A stretch of DNA of 64,000 bases from Neobacillus novalis NBRC 102450 (GTDB lineage: Bacteria > Bacillota > Bacilli > Bacillales > Cytobacillaceae): NCBI RefSeq assembly GCF_001591805.1, contig NZ_BCVP01000026.1, positions 46,723 through 110,722 of the forward strand, written 5' to 3'. The notes below the pieces were generated by a model. It was not told the origin of the DNA. It did not search any database and saw only the letters and a list, made by a program, of their open reading frames with translations. Of this stretch, positions 1 through 8,355 are shown piece after piece (the first letter of the stretch is position 1; each line of letters starts with the position of its first letter). The position numbers were made by a program, and so were the translations under genes.

Positions 1-425
1 CCTACGCCGGTAGTGGCGTTTCAATGATTCTCGTGACAATTGGTGCCTATTTTGTTGGAATTCTCCCCTATATGTATCAAGGTACACGAAATTCCTTAAG
101 AAACATTCATGCTGATTCCTTAATGGAAGCTGCTGAAATATTAGGAGCCAGCCGCTTCATTGCCTTTCTAAAAGTAATCGTACCAAGCATCATGTCCGGT
201 ATTCTTGTTTCAGCCTTGCTTTCTTTTTCGATTCTATTCGGGGAATTTGTTTTAGTGAATTTATTGGTAGGCGGCAGTTTTGAAACCGTACAGGTTTATT
301 TATATCAAAAATTAAATCAGAGTGGGCATATTGCCAGTGCAGTTGTTGCTTGCTACTTTGTATTAGTTGCCATTCTCACTGCGATTATGGTAAAAGCCAC
401 CCGAAAAAAAGAGGGGAGCGTTTAA
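1..425 (+). CDS. ABC transporter permease, C-terminal part (gene enters from left edge)
   Basis: The reading frame is open from base 3, so this is the 3' end of a gene that starts outside the window. About 140 residues are visible with at least three hydrophobic segments and an EAAEILGAS stretch, which matches the EAA loop of binding-protein-dependent permeases that docks on the ATPase. The stop lies one base before the start of an ATPase gene, so the two are co-translated. Together with the ATPase it would form an importer of the spermidine/putrescine, iron(III) or phosphonate-like type. The substrate cannot be read from this fragment; the binding protein must lie to the left. Confidence 0.88.
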   Translation, partial: YAGSGVSMILVTIGAYFVGILPYMYQGTRNSLRNIHADSLMEAAEILGASRFIAFLKVIVPSIMSGILVSALLSFSILFGEFVLVNLLVGGSFETVQVYLYQKLNQSGHIASAVVACYFVLVAILTAIMVKATRKKEGSV

Positions 426-426
426 A

Positions 427-1434
427 ATGAGCTTTGTAAAAATTGAGAACTTAGAAAAGTCCTTTCAGAATGAAACGGTGTTACACCATTTAACTCTCTC
501 TTTTAATGAAGGAGAATTTGTCACATTATTAGGTCCCAGCGGTTGTGGAAAAAGTACTCTTTTACGTGCAATCGCAGGTTTAATCACCCCTGAGGATGGG
601 GTCATTCAGATTGACGGGAAAAATGTCACACGGTTAAAGCCGAAAGATCGGCAAGTGGGCATGGTATTCCAAGCATATGCCCTATTCCCTAATATGACCG
701 TTCAAGAAAACATAGAATTCGGCTTAAAGATGAAAAAGCTTGATAAAGAAACAATCAAACAAAAAGTAGCCCGGATGATCGAACTAGTAGAATTAACGGG
801 AAAGGAAGCTTCCTATCCCCGCGAACTTTCAGGAGGACAGCAACAGCGTGTTGCCTTGGCACGCTCACTCGTAACAGAACCTAAGGTTTTATTACTTGAC
901 GAACCATTAAGTGCGCTCGATGCCCAAATTCGAAAAAACTTGCAAAAGCAAATTCGCAAGATTCAGCAAGAACTCAATATGACAACCATTCTGGTAACCC
1001 ATGATCAAGAAGAAGCATGGGCTGTGAGTGACTATGTCTATATTTTGAATGAAGGACACATTGTCCAAAGCGGCACACCTTCCGAAATTTATACGCAGCC
1101 TGCAACCGAGTTTGTCGCTAATTTTATCGGGAATTACAATGTGTTAAACTCCCGGCAATTATCACAATTACTTGGAAAGGAAGAATCATTTACCCATGAT
1201 GTTTATGCGATACGACCAGAGGCCTTCAGTGTCGAACCTGTTCCAGGAGGCTTTGAACTATCAGGTCAAATCAGTGATATCATGATGCTCGGAAATATTA
1301 CTCGCTATGAACTTTTTTCTGCTGACAACGTTCGATTCACAGCCGAGCAAATAAACAAAGGTGAAGACAATTCACAAGTAGGTCAATTTAAAAAACTTTA
1401 TCTCAACCGTAAGGATGTGATTCCATTATCATGA
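427..1434 (+). CDS. ABC transporter ATP-binding protein (PotA/FbpC-like)
   Basis: 335 residues. Walker A GPSGCGKST sits at residues 36-44, the signature LSGGQQQRVALAR near 135, Walker B VLLLDEPLSALD near 155 and the switch histidine in VTHDQEEA near 190. A C-terminal extension of about 100 residues fits a TOBE-type regulatory domain, as in PotA, CysA or FbpC importers. It follows the permease by one base and its stop codon overlaps the next start (ATGA at 1431-1434), so permease, ATPase, regulator and PHP hydrolase form one tight operon. It supplies energy for import across the membrane; the substrate is unknown. Confidence 0.93.
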   Translation: MSFVKIENLEKSFQNETVLHHLTLSFNEGEFVTLLGPSGCGKSTLLRAIAGLITPEDGVIQIDGKNVTRLKPKDRQVGMVFQAYALFPNMTVQENIEFGLKMKKLDKETIKQKVARMIELVELTGKEASYPRELSGGQQQRVALARSLVTEPKVLLLDEPLSALDAQIRKNLQKQIRKIQQELNMTTILVTHDQEEAWAVSDYVYILNEGHIVQSGTPSEIYTQPATEFVANFIGNYNVLNSRQLSQLLGKEESFTHDVYAIRPEAFSVEPVPGGFELSGQISDIMMLGNITRYELFSADNVRFTAEQINKGEDNSQVGQFKKLYLNRKDVIPLS

Positions 1435-2225
1435 CCGTATTGTTAGAGGAGCGTCACCAGTACATCTTAGATCAATTAGACAAAGAAAAGAAAGTCTTAG
1501 TAGCCTCGCTTGCTCAGGACTTGGGAGTCGCACCGGAAACCATCAGGCGTGATTTAGATGCATTAGAAAATGATCGAAAATTAAAGCGGGTTCATGGTGG
1601 TGCAGTGAAATATCATCAAACCAATAATGAACCACATTTTGTCAAGAAGATGAATTTTCACGCTGAGGCAAAAGTGGCTATTGGGAAAAAAGCAGCAGCA
1701 TTCATTCAGGATGGCGATACGATTATGATTGATGTTGGAACAACGACCATCCATTTAGCCAGAGCCATTTCAGGGGTAAAAGGAATAACAGTGGTGACCA
1801 ATTCTCTTGCCGTTGCCGAAGAATTGAATAATCGCTTAGAAAATCAAGAATTTGATGGCAAAATCATTATTTTGGGTGGATTAACGAATCCATCACAAAA
1901 ATCTATCATCGGAGCGATGACGTGTAATATGCTCGATGCGTTCAGGTTTGATAAATGTTTCCTTTCTTGCGGGGGCGTCACGACTGATTATGTCAGTGAT
2001 TACGACTTTGAAGAATGCATGGTATCCACTAAGATGATCGAGCGGTCGAATCAAGTATTGCTCTTGGCGGATTCTTCTAAAATCAATAACGAATCCTTTT
2101 ACAAAATGTGTCCATTACCGACAGTCGATTACATTATTTCGGATAAAGAAATACCATCAGCATGGAGACAACAACAGTTAGACACAATGTTACAATGGAT
2201 TACAGCAAAGGGTGGATCAAATTGA
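1431..2225 (+). CDS. DeoR/GlpR-family transcriptional regulator
   Basis: 264 residues. The N-terminal 60 residues hold the DeoR winged helix (SLAQDLGVAPETIRRDLDAL, then a KRVHGGAV wing). The rest is a DeoRC sensor domain, which in this family binds a phosphorylated sugar or similar small ligand; the DVGTTTIHLA stretch near residue 100 is typical. It overlaps the ATPase stop by four bases and its own stop overlaps the next start, so it is made together with the transporter it probably controls. It is probably a repressor relieved by a phosphorylated intermediate of the imported compound; the ligand is not visible. Confidence 0.93.
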   Translation: MTVLLEERHQYILDQLDKEKKVLVASLAQDLGVAPETIRRDLDALENDRKLKRVHGGAVKYHQTNNEPHFVKKMNFHAEAKVAIGKKAAAFIQDGDTIMIDVGTTTIHLARAISGVKGITVVTNSLAVAEELNNRLENQEFDGKIIILGGLTNPSQKSIIGAMTCNMLDAFRFDKCFLSCGGVTTDYVSDYDFEECMVSTKMIERSNQVLLLADSSKINNESFYKMCPLPTVDYIISDKEIPSAWRQQQLDTMLQWITAKGGSN

Positions 2226-3220
2226 AGGTTGATTATCATTTACATCTAGAGGAAGGCCCGTATTCACTACGCTGGCTTGACCGGACAAATAAGGCTTTAG
2301 ACCATTTTCATCCAATCAGCGAAAACAAGCACTCTCTTGAGTGGTTAAATAAAAGTATGGAACGATTAAATACACGTATCAAAAAAGGGGCGTATGATTC
2401 TTCGTGGCTTGATTTATACTTAATCGAAGCGAAGAAAAAGGGCTTAACTGAAGTTGGCATTGTTGATCATTTATATCGTTTTAAAGAAACCCGTGCCTAT
2501 TTTGAAAAATACTTAGATATAGGCAATACCGAACTTGGCAATAAACAACGGAACTGGTTAAACCAAGTTATGACAGAATCCATGGGTGATTTTGTTCAAG
2601 CAATTAAAGTAGCCAAGGAACGTTGGGCATCCGAAGGGGTTACCCTCCGTCTTGGGATCGAAGCAGATTATTTTCCAGGGGGCGAACAGGAATTAACAGA
2701 GCTCCTTGGTAGTTTTGAATGGGATTATGTTATCGGCTCGGTTCATTATATCTATGGCTGGGGATTTGATAATCCGGAGACACAGAATCTCTTTTCAAAC
2801 TATGATTTAGAAGAGCTATATGGTGATTTTTTCACTCTTGTTGAACAGGCAATCCGCAGTAAATTGTTTCAGTTCGTTGCCCATTTGGATAACTTAAAGG
2901 TTTTCAACTACCGGCCAGAAGAAAGTCGCCTCATTCCCTTTTATGAAAAAATCGCAAAAGCATTAGTGGAAACAGATACCGCTACTGAAATAAACGCAGG
3001 CTTATTTTATCGTTACCCAGTAAAAGAAATGTGCCCAAGTCCTACCTTTTTAAATGTGTTAATCAAAAATGATGTCAAATTTACCACATCCTCCGATTCT
3101 CATTACCCTGACGACATCGGAGCATTTATTGACCAAAACTCAGAAACTCTAATGAAAAATGGCATAACAGAAATCGCTTCATTCGAAAAAAGAAAGCGAA
3201 TCATGAAGTCATTGGGGTAA
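2222..3220 (+). CDS. PHP-domain metal-dependent phosphoesterase/hydrolase
   Basis: 332 residues from a TTG start that overlaps the deoR stop (TTGA). The start was chosen because GGGTGG lies just upstream and the protein then begins MKVDYHLHLEEG, as PHP proteins do. An ATG at 2162 lies inside deoR and gives no domain. Metal-ligand motifs of the PHP fold are in order: DYHLHLEE at the N terminus, VDHLYRF, GIEADYF, GSVHYI, VAHLDNL and SSDSHYPDD near the C terminus. Relatives are histidinol phosphatase and other phosphoesterases. As last gene of an import operon with a DeoR regulator it probably removes a phosphate from, or cleaves, the imported compound. Confidence 0.87.
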   Translation: MKVDYHLHLEEGPYSLRWLDRTNKALDHFHPISENKHSLEWLNKSMERLNTRIKKGAYDSSWLDLYLIEAKKKGLTEVGIVDHLYRFKETRAYFEKYLDIGNTELGNKQRNWLNQVMTESMGDFVQAIKVAKERWASEGVTLRLGIEADYFPGGEQELTELLGSFEWDYVIGSVHYIYGWGFDNPETQNLFSNYDLEELYGDFFTLVEQAIRSKLFQFVAHLDNLKVFNYRPEESRLIPFYEKIAKALVETDTATEINAGLFYRYPVKEMCPSPTFLNVLIKNDVKFTTSSDSHYPDDIGAFIDQNSETLMKNGITEIASFEKRKRIMKSLG

Positions 3221-3251
3221 ACAAACAGAGAGCTAACCCTCCAATTTTTAA

Positions 3252-3298
3252 AAGCACCAAAACGGCTAAAAATATTGTCCTTAGTCGTTTTGGTGCTT
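3252..3298. terminator. Rho-independent terminator of the ABC/DeoR/PHP operon
   Basis: A long inverted repeat: AAGCACCAAAACGGCTAA pairs with TTAGTCGTTTTGGTGCTT around an 11-base loop, just after the PHP gene. The T-rich flank on both sides means it may work in both directions. Confidence 0.85.
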
Positions 3299-3383
3299 GT
3301 TTCTGTGTCACGTTATATCTAGAAAAAACATGAAAAAATCGAACTTATCTATCATTTAATTAATTGAAATTCAGGAACCAGCG

Positions 3384-3731
3384 TTATTTCCAATAGTTTT
3401 TCAAAATGCTTTTTTGCTTTTCCAATTGATACTGCTCAGGTGCGTAATAATTTTGAGCTTGTATCGCCATTACCCAGCAATCCTTATGAGGTGTAATCTT
3501 TAAATCATGGTCAATATTACGTTCTGTAATATTTAAACTTTGTGATAATTTTAAAATAACTCCCAGTAAGCAAAGCTTCTTTCTCTCAACCTTCGTAAAC
3601 CAATCCTTAAAAGGCTCTATATTTTGGCGAAAGGTTCCCTTTCCTTTAAATGAGGCCACTAAAGCTAACTTTACACGTTTCTTATGCGAGAGGCTTTGGA
3701 AAAAATGCTTATTAAAGATATAACCCCATTA
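3384..3731 (-). pseudogene. Exopolyphosphatase (Ppx/GppA) C-terminal remnant
   Basis: Only the last 115 or so residues remain. Read upstream without a start codon the frame gives SLSHKKRVKLALVASFKGKG and then a segment with PFKDWFTKVERKKLCLLG, which resembles the C-terminal HD-like domain of Bacillus Ppx. A stop codon precedes it and the N-terminal actin-like catalytic domain is absent. A full Ppx is about 500 residues, so this is a relic without expected activity. The annotated-looking ORF from 3659 starts at an internal GTG with no convincing RBS. Assignment is by remembered family resemblance, not by search. Confidence 0.65.
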
Positions 3732-3749
3732 ATCCGAACTTTCTTCAAT

Positions 3750-4331
3750 TTATTTTATTAACGATAATATTAAATTTACAGATTTATCTACGAATGATCG
3801 CTCCGGAAGAGATTTCAATAAAACAGTAATTCCAATTAATGCAACAACTAATGTCTGAGCTAAGGCTTTAACATCTAGGTTGCTTTCTAACTCACCTGAT
3901 TTAATACCTTTTAGAAGGGTTTCTTGAAATATGACTGAAAGATACATTTCATGCTCCCTCGTAAGGATTTCAAATTTTTCATCGTGGGGAGCAAGCTCTA
4001 CAATTGTATTAATACAAAAACAGCCCTTACTTACTTTGTTCTTGTACTCTTCTTCTATCAATTCTTCAAATAGATTACGAAATGCTTCCTTCACAGATGT
4101 AGTGCTTTGTAGTTTTGTTCTAATGAGGGAGGCATGCAAATTTGTATATTTACGCAAAGCAGCTTCAAACAATTTCTCTTTATCTCCAAACGTTGCGTAT
4201 AAACTGGGTCGTTGTATTCCCATAATGGCTGTTAAATCACTAATCGATGTGGCAGCGTATCCCTTCTCCCAAAAAAGTTCCATAGCTTTATCCAATGCTT
4301 TTTCCTTATCAAATTCACGTTGTCGAACCAT
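3750..4331 (-). CDS. TetR/AcrR-family transcriptional repressor
   Basis: 193 residues. The N-terminal TetR helix-turn-helix is clear: KALDKAMELFWEKGYAATSI followed by SLYATFGDKEKLFEAAL within residues 10-60. The C-terminal half is helical and variable, as expected for a ligand domain. It is divergent from an MFS efflux gene at 4767, and the intergenic DNA holds three copies of a TATACTG-NN-CAGTATA palindrome, the classical arrangement for a drug-responsive repressor that controls the pump and itself. A GGAGG site precedes the ATG. The inducer is unknown. Confidence 0.92.
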   Translation of the reverse strand: MVRQREFDKEKALDKAMELFWEKGYAATSISDLTAIMGIQRPSLYATFGDKEKLFEAALRKYTNLHASLIRTKLQSTTSVKEAFRNLFEELIEEEYKNKVSKGCFCINTIVELAPHDEKFEILTREHEMYLSVIFQETLLKGIKSGELESNLDVKALAQTLVVALIGITVLLKSLPERSFVDKSVNLILSLIK

Positions 4332-4405
4332 GATAAATCCTCCTTCACAAAAAAACTGAATTTCTCTACTGATAGCAATCTTATTTTTGATTTCGTTTTA
4401 TCTGT

Positions 4406-4480
4406 TCAATGACTCCAAGTTTGTCCACTTGAATCCAATATTCTTGCTACGTCCCTATAAAATTTTCCTTTTCCATTCAT
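4406..4480 (-). CDS. Possible 24-residue ORF upstream of tetR
   Basis: The ORF encodes MNGKGKFYRDVARILDSSGQ plus four more residues. It has a perfect AGGAGG seven bases before its ATG and lies between the upstream operator and the tetR gene, in the same direction. It may be a leader peptide of the repressor transcript, or the N-terminal stump of a lost gene. No family is recognised. The strong RBS is the only support. Confidence 0.3.
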   Translation of the reverse strand: MNGKGKFYRDVARILDSSGQTWSH

Positions 4481-4498
4481 ATTAAAACCTCCTCATAT

Positions 4499-4514
4499 TA
4501 TACCAATCAGTATA
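4499..4514. promoter_or_regulatory. Likely TetR operator on the repressor side
   Basis: TATACCAATCAGTATA: perfect 5-base arms and partial match to the two operators at 4709-4741. It lies about 170 bases before tetR, so it could give autoregulation. Confidence 0.6.
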
Positions 4515-4664
4515 TTTTGATTTTATTCATTTATATCCTTTCTGTCAATATTGGGTGGTTTTTTCATTTAAACTCTCCAATTGAAATGATTAAGGATGTG
4601 CTTATAATCTCATATGTTAATGACCAAATTCTTTGATGAACAATAGATAACATTCAAAACTAAC

Positions 4665-4693
4665 TTGACACCTAAACAAGCTAAGATTATATT
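4665..4693 (+). promoter_or_regulatory. SigA-type promoter of the MFS efflux gene
   Basis: A perfect -35 TTGACA (4665-4670), a 17-base spacer and TATATT (4688-4693). The predicted transcription start near 4700 lies just before the tandem operators, so bound repressor would block early elongation or promoter clearance. Confidence 0.75.
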
Positions 4694-4708
4694 TATAAAG
4701 TACCATTT

Positions 4709-4741
4709 TATACTGACCAGTATATTATACTGAACAGTAAA
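4709..4741. promoter_or_regulatory. Tandem TetR operators in front of the MFS gene
   Basis: Site one, TATACTGACCAGTATA at 4709-4724, is a perfect 7-2-7 palindrome. Site two at about 4726-4741 (ACTGAACAGT core) has its centre 17 bases further on. Both lie between the promoter and the RBS of the efflux gene, as expected for a TetR-family repressor. Confidence 0.8.
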
Positions 4742-4766
4742 ATTAATAAAAAGGAGATGTAATAAA

Positions 4767-6023
4767 TTGGCTAGTAAAGAAAAAAATATAAAATTGGCTG
4801 ATGATTTTGCTACAAAAACGGATGAGTTACAATTCGCATCCAGTTCAACCATGTCTCGATATACAGAACTATTATTAGCAATAGCTTGTGGTATGGCTGT
4901 TGCTAACATCTATTTCGCCCATCCATTACTCGACTCAATAGCTACTGAATTCAGTATTTATCCCTCGACCATTGGAATCGTCATTACAATTACTCAGATT
5001 TGTTATGCATTAGGACTGCTGTTTTTGGTCCCTCTGGGTGATTTATTAAGTCAACGACATGTGATTATTGGTCAAATGTTACTGTTAGTTGTTGCTTTAG
5101 TTGTTGTTGGTATAGCTCCTACCAGTATAGTGTTTTTCATTGGAATTTCAGTGATAGGTTTGCTTGCCACTGTTACACAAACTCTAGTCGCATATGCATC
5201 AACGTTGGCTGTTCCTGCTGAGCGTGGACGAGTAGTTGGTTTCATTACAAGTGGAGTTGTCATTGGCATCTTACTGGCAAGGACGTTTGCTGGCATAATG
5301 GCTGATCTTGGAGGTTGGCGTTCTGTCTACCTTTCTTCAGCTATATTAATACTAATTTTGATTGGCTTACTACACAAAAAACTTCCGGGTACGGTTTACA
5401 AGCGTCCATCTCTATCCTACCCAAAGTTGTTACATTCTGTTCTCATGTTATTTGTTCAAGAAAGGATTCTGCTTATTCGTGGGATATTGGCACTTTTGAT
5501 TTTTACTGTTTTTAGTACTTTTTGGACTTCATTGGTGTTACCGTTAAGTTCTCCACCTTACTCATTTTCACATACTGCTATTGGAGCATTTGGTCTGGCT
5601 GGAGTTTCTGGAGCATTAGCTGCAGCACGGGCTGGGCGACTAGCTGACAGAGGATTAGGACAACTTACAACGGTTATAGCATTAGTGTTACTAATAGCAT
5701 CATGGTTCTTTATTAACTTTATTAACTATTCAATTCTCTTATTAGTTATTGGCATAATCCTTCTTGACCTTGCTGTACAAACAGTTCATGTCACCAATCA
5801 GAGTTTGATTTTTACAGTCCGTCCTGAAGCAAGAAGTCGGCTTACTGCTGCATACATGGTTTTTTATTCTGTTGGCAGTGCCACGGGTTCCATAATTTCA
5901 ACCAACATATACGCAAATTATGGCTGGAAAGGGGTATGTTTATTCGGTGTCGCTGTCAGTGCTTTGGCTCTTGTATTTTGGATGGCTACCTACCGTTTCT
6001 ATAAGGAGATTACGCAGAAGTAA
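4767..6023 (+). CDS. MFS drug-efflux transporter under TetR control
   Basis: 418 residues, TTG start with AAGGAGATG eight bases upstream. About 35 polar residues precede twelve hydrophobic segments of the major facilitator fold; a VPLGDLLSQRH loop between helices 2 and 3 is the MFS signature, and AERGRVVG lies in the next cytoplasmic region. The family exports small molecules by proton antiport. The divergent tetR and operators suggest induction by a toxic compound. Substrate not deducible. Confidence 0.9.
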   Translation: MASKEKNIKLADDFATKTDELQFASSSTMSRYTELLLAIACGMAVANIYFAHPLLDSIATEFSIYPSTIGIVITITQICYALGLLFLVPLGDLLSQRHVIIGQMLLLVVALVVVGIAPTSIVFFIGISVIGLLATVTQTLVAYASTLAVPAERGRVVGFITSGVVIGILLARTFAGIMADLGGWRSVYLSSAILILILIGLLHKKLPGTVYKRPSLSYPKLLHSVLMLFVQERILLIRGILALLIFTVFSTFWTSLVLPLSSPPYSFSHTAIGAFGLAGVSGALAAARAGRLADRGLGQLTTVIALVLLIASWFFINFINYSILLLVIGIILLDLAVQTVHVTNQSLIFTVRPEARSRLTAAYMVFYSVGSATGSIISTNIYANYGWKGVCLFGVAVSALALVFWMATYRFYKEITQK

Positions 6024-6057
6024 TTTCGTAGTAGATGATATTTTTTAAAAATTATGC

Positions 6058-6091
6058 AAAAGGGGATAGAAATTAATTCTATCTCCTTTTT
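6058..6091. terminator. Terminator after the MFS gene
   Basis: AAAAGGGGATAGA and TCTATCTCCTTTTT form a stem around a short AATTAAT loop, followed by T residues. It closes the efflux transcript. Confidence 0.85.
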
Positions 6092-6225
6092 ACTTAATTT
6101 CAGAAACTTACGTTCATTTATTTTACCTTTTTTTCTAACCTTTTTATTTTTAAAAGAAGATTATCAATTTCCATATTCAATTAAATGGGGTGAGAAACCA
6201 TTGGAATTTTTACATATGGTCTGAT

Positions 6226-6783
6226 CTACATGGATGGATAATTAATTGTCATATTTAATCTTGTCAATTCATTGCTTGGATTGTGGTACGCATGTTTACA
6301 GTTAGCTTTGAATCTGATTGCGTGATCTTTTTCGAGTAAAAAGGTTTGCCCTAATATCGTTAATTCGAGCTGCCCATCAAATACAGTAATGTATTCCTCT
6401 GTGCCATCATGATGAGGATCTGCTTCTAAATACCCCCCCGGTTCAATTTCTACCATGTATATTTCAAACTGCTTATCATCTTCGAACGGAAAATATGGAT
6501 ACACTTTATATTTCCCATCATTCTCTGGCAATTCCAATAAATCGTTTTTTGATATGATCGTTATATCATTCGTTGATTCCTTAATTAGTGAAGTGAAAGA
6601 AACCTTTAATCCATTAGCAATTTTCCACATGGTCGTTATCGTTGGAATAGAGTCTCCACGTTCTATTTGGCCTAACATTGTTTTACTGACACCTGTTAAT
6701 TCTGAAACTTTATCCAGACTTAATTTATTAGCCTTTCGGTATACCTTCATATTTTCAGCAACCACCATATGTATTTCCTTCAC
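6226..6783 (-). CDS. XRE-family regulator with C-terminal cupin domain
   Basis: 185 residues. Residues 8-65 are an XRE helix-turn-helix (DKVSELTGVSKTMLGQIERG). Residues about 95-175 are a cupin barrel with the metal/ligand-type motif PHHDGTEEYITVFDGQLEL. HTH-cupin proteins often repress a neighbouring transporter or catabolic gene and sense an amino acid or amine. Here the gene is divergent from a LysE-family exporter at 6895, whose expression it probably controls. An internal ATG at residue 6 is an alternative start. Confidence 0.9.
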   Translation of the reverse strand: MKEIHMVVAENMKVYRKANKLSLDKVSELTGVSKTMLGQIERGDSIPTITTMWKIANGLKVSFTSLIKESTNDITIISKNDLLELPENDGKYKVYPYFPFEDDKQFEIYMVEIEPGGYLEADPHHDGTEEYITVFDGQLELTILGQTFLLEKDHAIRFKANCKHAYHNPSNELTRLNMTINYPSM

Positions 6784-6820
6784 ATCGTATCCCCCATTTC
6801 TTATTTACAATATAACGTAT

Positions 6821-6871
6821 ATAATGTACAATTTAAAGCACATATCAACATAACGCATTTTTGTACATTAT
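6821..6871. promoter_or_regulatory. Candidate operator pair for the XRE-cupin regulator
   Basis: ATAATGTACA at 6821-6830 and its exact reverse complement TGTACATTAT at 6862-6871 lie in the short divergent promoter region of the regulator and lysE-like genes. Each half carries the same TGTACA core. Role inferred from position only. Confidence 0.5.
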
Positions 6872-6894
6872 AACATACAAGGGGTGAAGTCATC

Positions 6895-7488
6895 ATGTCA
6901 ATGTTGTCACTATTGGTTTATGCATTTGTCGCAAGTTTCACACCGGGGCCTAATAATATTATGTCGTTGTATTACGCTAATAAATTTGGTTTGAAACAGA
7001 CTTTCAGATTTTGCATAGGGGTTGGTTTTGGATTTTTTATAATATTATTATTCGCTAATTATTTTAGTGTTGCATTAAATACCGTTCTTCCAGAAGTCGA
7101 GTTAATTATGAAATTATTTGGTTGTCTCTATTTACTTTATCTAGCTTATAAAATAATTACGAGCAAACTTGGTAAAGAACAACAATTTAATAATCGATAT
7201 AACAATATAAAGTCAGGCGCTATGTTGCAATTCATCAATCCTAAAGCAACTATTTATGCCATTACAGTCACAGCCACATTCGTGACACCCTTTTATCACC
7301 ATTATTTGACTCAGTTTCTATTTGTAATCTTGTTAGCTGTGATTGGATTCTTAGGGACATTCAGTTGGAGCTTCTTTGGGTCATTATTCAAGAAGTTGAT
7401 TGCTAAATATCAGACGGTTTTCAATATCATCATGGCTTTGTTACTTGTTTATACTGCGGCTACGATTTTATTTTTTTCTGGGATGTGA
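6895..7488 (+). CDS. LysE/RhtB-family amino-acid exporter
   Basis: 197 residues, five to six hydrophobic segments. The N-terminal FTPGPNNIMSL motif and the later QFINPKATIYA motif are signatures of LysE/RhtB exporters, which move amino acids or analogues out of the cell. GGGGTG lies before the ATG. It is divergently paired with the XRE-cupin gene. Its 3' end is overlapped on the other strand by an MFS gene relic. Confidence 0.92.
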   Translation: MSMLSLLVYAFVASFTPGPNNIMSLYYANKFGLKQTFRFCIGVGFGFFIILLFANYFSVALNTVLPEVELIMKLFGCLYLLYLAYKIITSKLGKEQQFNNRYNNIKSGAMLQFINPKATIYAITVTATFVTPFYHHYLTQFLFVILLAVIGFLGTFSWSFFGSLFKKLIAKYQTVFNIIMALLLVYTAATILFFSGM

Positions 7489-7648
7489 TGAAAAAGAAAT
7501 AAATTACTACTGAGACTAGTGAAATAACAGCCGCAAATACATACATCATTCGATAACTACTGATGGTTGCAGTGAAGCTCATGAAATAAGAGCCTAAACC
7601 ATATCCAAGATCATATAGTAAAAAGAAAGTAGCAGTAGAAGCATCACT
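7460..7648 (-). pseudogene. MFS transporter C-terminal remnant
   Basis: Too short for a gene but the translation is clear: an ATFFLLYDLGYGLGSYFMSF stretch, then a conserved-looking SYRMMYV and a hydrophobic helix ending YFFFI. This matches the last two helices of DHA1-type MFS proteins. A stop codon precedes it and no start is present. Its stop lies inside the 3' end of the opposite lysE-like gene, which shows that the LysE/XRE unit was joined onto a pre-existing MFS gene. Confidence 0.6.
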
Positions 7649-7664
7649 TTATTGAATAAAAATC

Positions 7665-7694
7665 AGGAGCTTTCCTTTTCATCGGATAGCTCCT
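7665..7694 (-). terminator. Terminator of the truncated dinB-like gene
   Basis: AGGAGCT and AGCTCCT arms, separated by 16 bases, directly after the stop on the minus strand and followed by a T-rich run. Confidence 0.65.
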
Positions 7695-7699
7695 ATTTC

Positions 7700-7981
7700 T
7701 TAAGTCGAAAGCTCGGTGCTTACTCTTCGAAATGCCCCTGCTATTTCCTTCGCTGATTCTGGAACGGTTTTAGCGTTTTCGACTAGAGGGACCTTGATGC
7801 CAAACTCGATTAACATTCCGGGTGTACTGGTTACAATATGCCAGGCAATTCTCCCTAATGTCCGGTCGTCCGATGAAACTTGTTGCCGCAAAGTACCATT
7901 CTGTAATACATCCATTAGGCTTTGAGTTAACGCAGCTTCTTGATTCCAATCCTCGATAAATCCAGCTATTGAACAATACAT
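7700..7981 (-). CDS. DinB-family protein, truncated
   Basis: 93 residues from an ATG with GGAGG upstream. The sequence begins MYCSIAGFIEDWNQEAALTQ and contains LGRIAWHIVTSTPGM, the N-terminal helix and first metal-binding histidine region of DinB/YfiT-like four-helix proteins. Normal members are 150-170 residues with a second histidine pair near the C terminus, which is absent here. It may therefore be a broken gene. A longer frame to 8128 adds residues without family resemblance. Confidence 0.55.
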   Translation of the reverse strand: MYCSIAGFIEDWNQEAALTQSLMDVLQNGTLRQQVSSDDRTLGRIAWHIVTSTPGMLIEFGIKVPLVENAKTVPESAKEIAGAFRRVSTELST

Positions 7982-8148
7982 TGATCTATTTCCTCCACTT
8001 TTTGAAAATTTATTGTCTTCCCGGTTCTTCTTTAATGCTTCATCATTGTGGAAATGAAGACAATTCCAGGTTCCCTTCCAAGTATTTTCTTTTAACCTAT
8101 TATAAATGCATGTTTTTATGAAAAACAAAAAGAATAGGCCGGTTTTAG

Positions 8149-8250
8149 TCTTCGTAGGTTATACTAATATTCCTACGGGAGGACTTGCACCTCCGAGAGA
8201 TTATACCTTCCAGGATTCGGGGTCTGTTATTACCGAAGTAACATGACCCA
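8149..8250. other. Gene-free but structured segment, nature unknown
   Basis: Two neighbouring stem-loops are visible: CGTAGG (8153-8158) with CCTACG (8172-8177), and GGAGG (8178-8182) with CCTCC (8190-8194) around a seven-base loop. The second looks like a tRNA T-arm or a piece of a group II intron, but the rest of neither structure is present. No ORF fits. Confidence 0.3.
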
Positions 8251-8310
8251 ACCTGTAACATTAAATTCATGCTTGTTTAAAGCAAAAGTGGAACTGCCCT
8301 TGCACAAAAA

Positions 8311-8333
8311 AGGCTCCCCATTAAGGGAAGCCC
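8311..8333 (-). terminator. Terminator of the giant protease gene
   Basis: On the minus strand GGGCTTCCC-TTAAT-GGGGAGCC is followed by six T residues, 23-45 bases after the stop codon. Confidence 0.85.
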
Positions 8334-8355
8334 AAAAAGACGATGCTAATTCTCT

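Noticed and set aside
3931..4359. Plus-strand ORF of 142 codons
   Set aside because: Antisense to the clear tetR gene, no RBS.
4497..4502. TATAAT as -10 box for tetR
   Set aside because: The transcript would start inside the RBS of the 24-codon ORF and there is no -35; kept only as part of an operator region.
8170..8200. tRNA gene
   Set aside because: Only a T-arm-like stem is present; no acceptor, D or anticodon arm pairs up on either strand.
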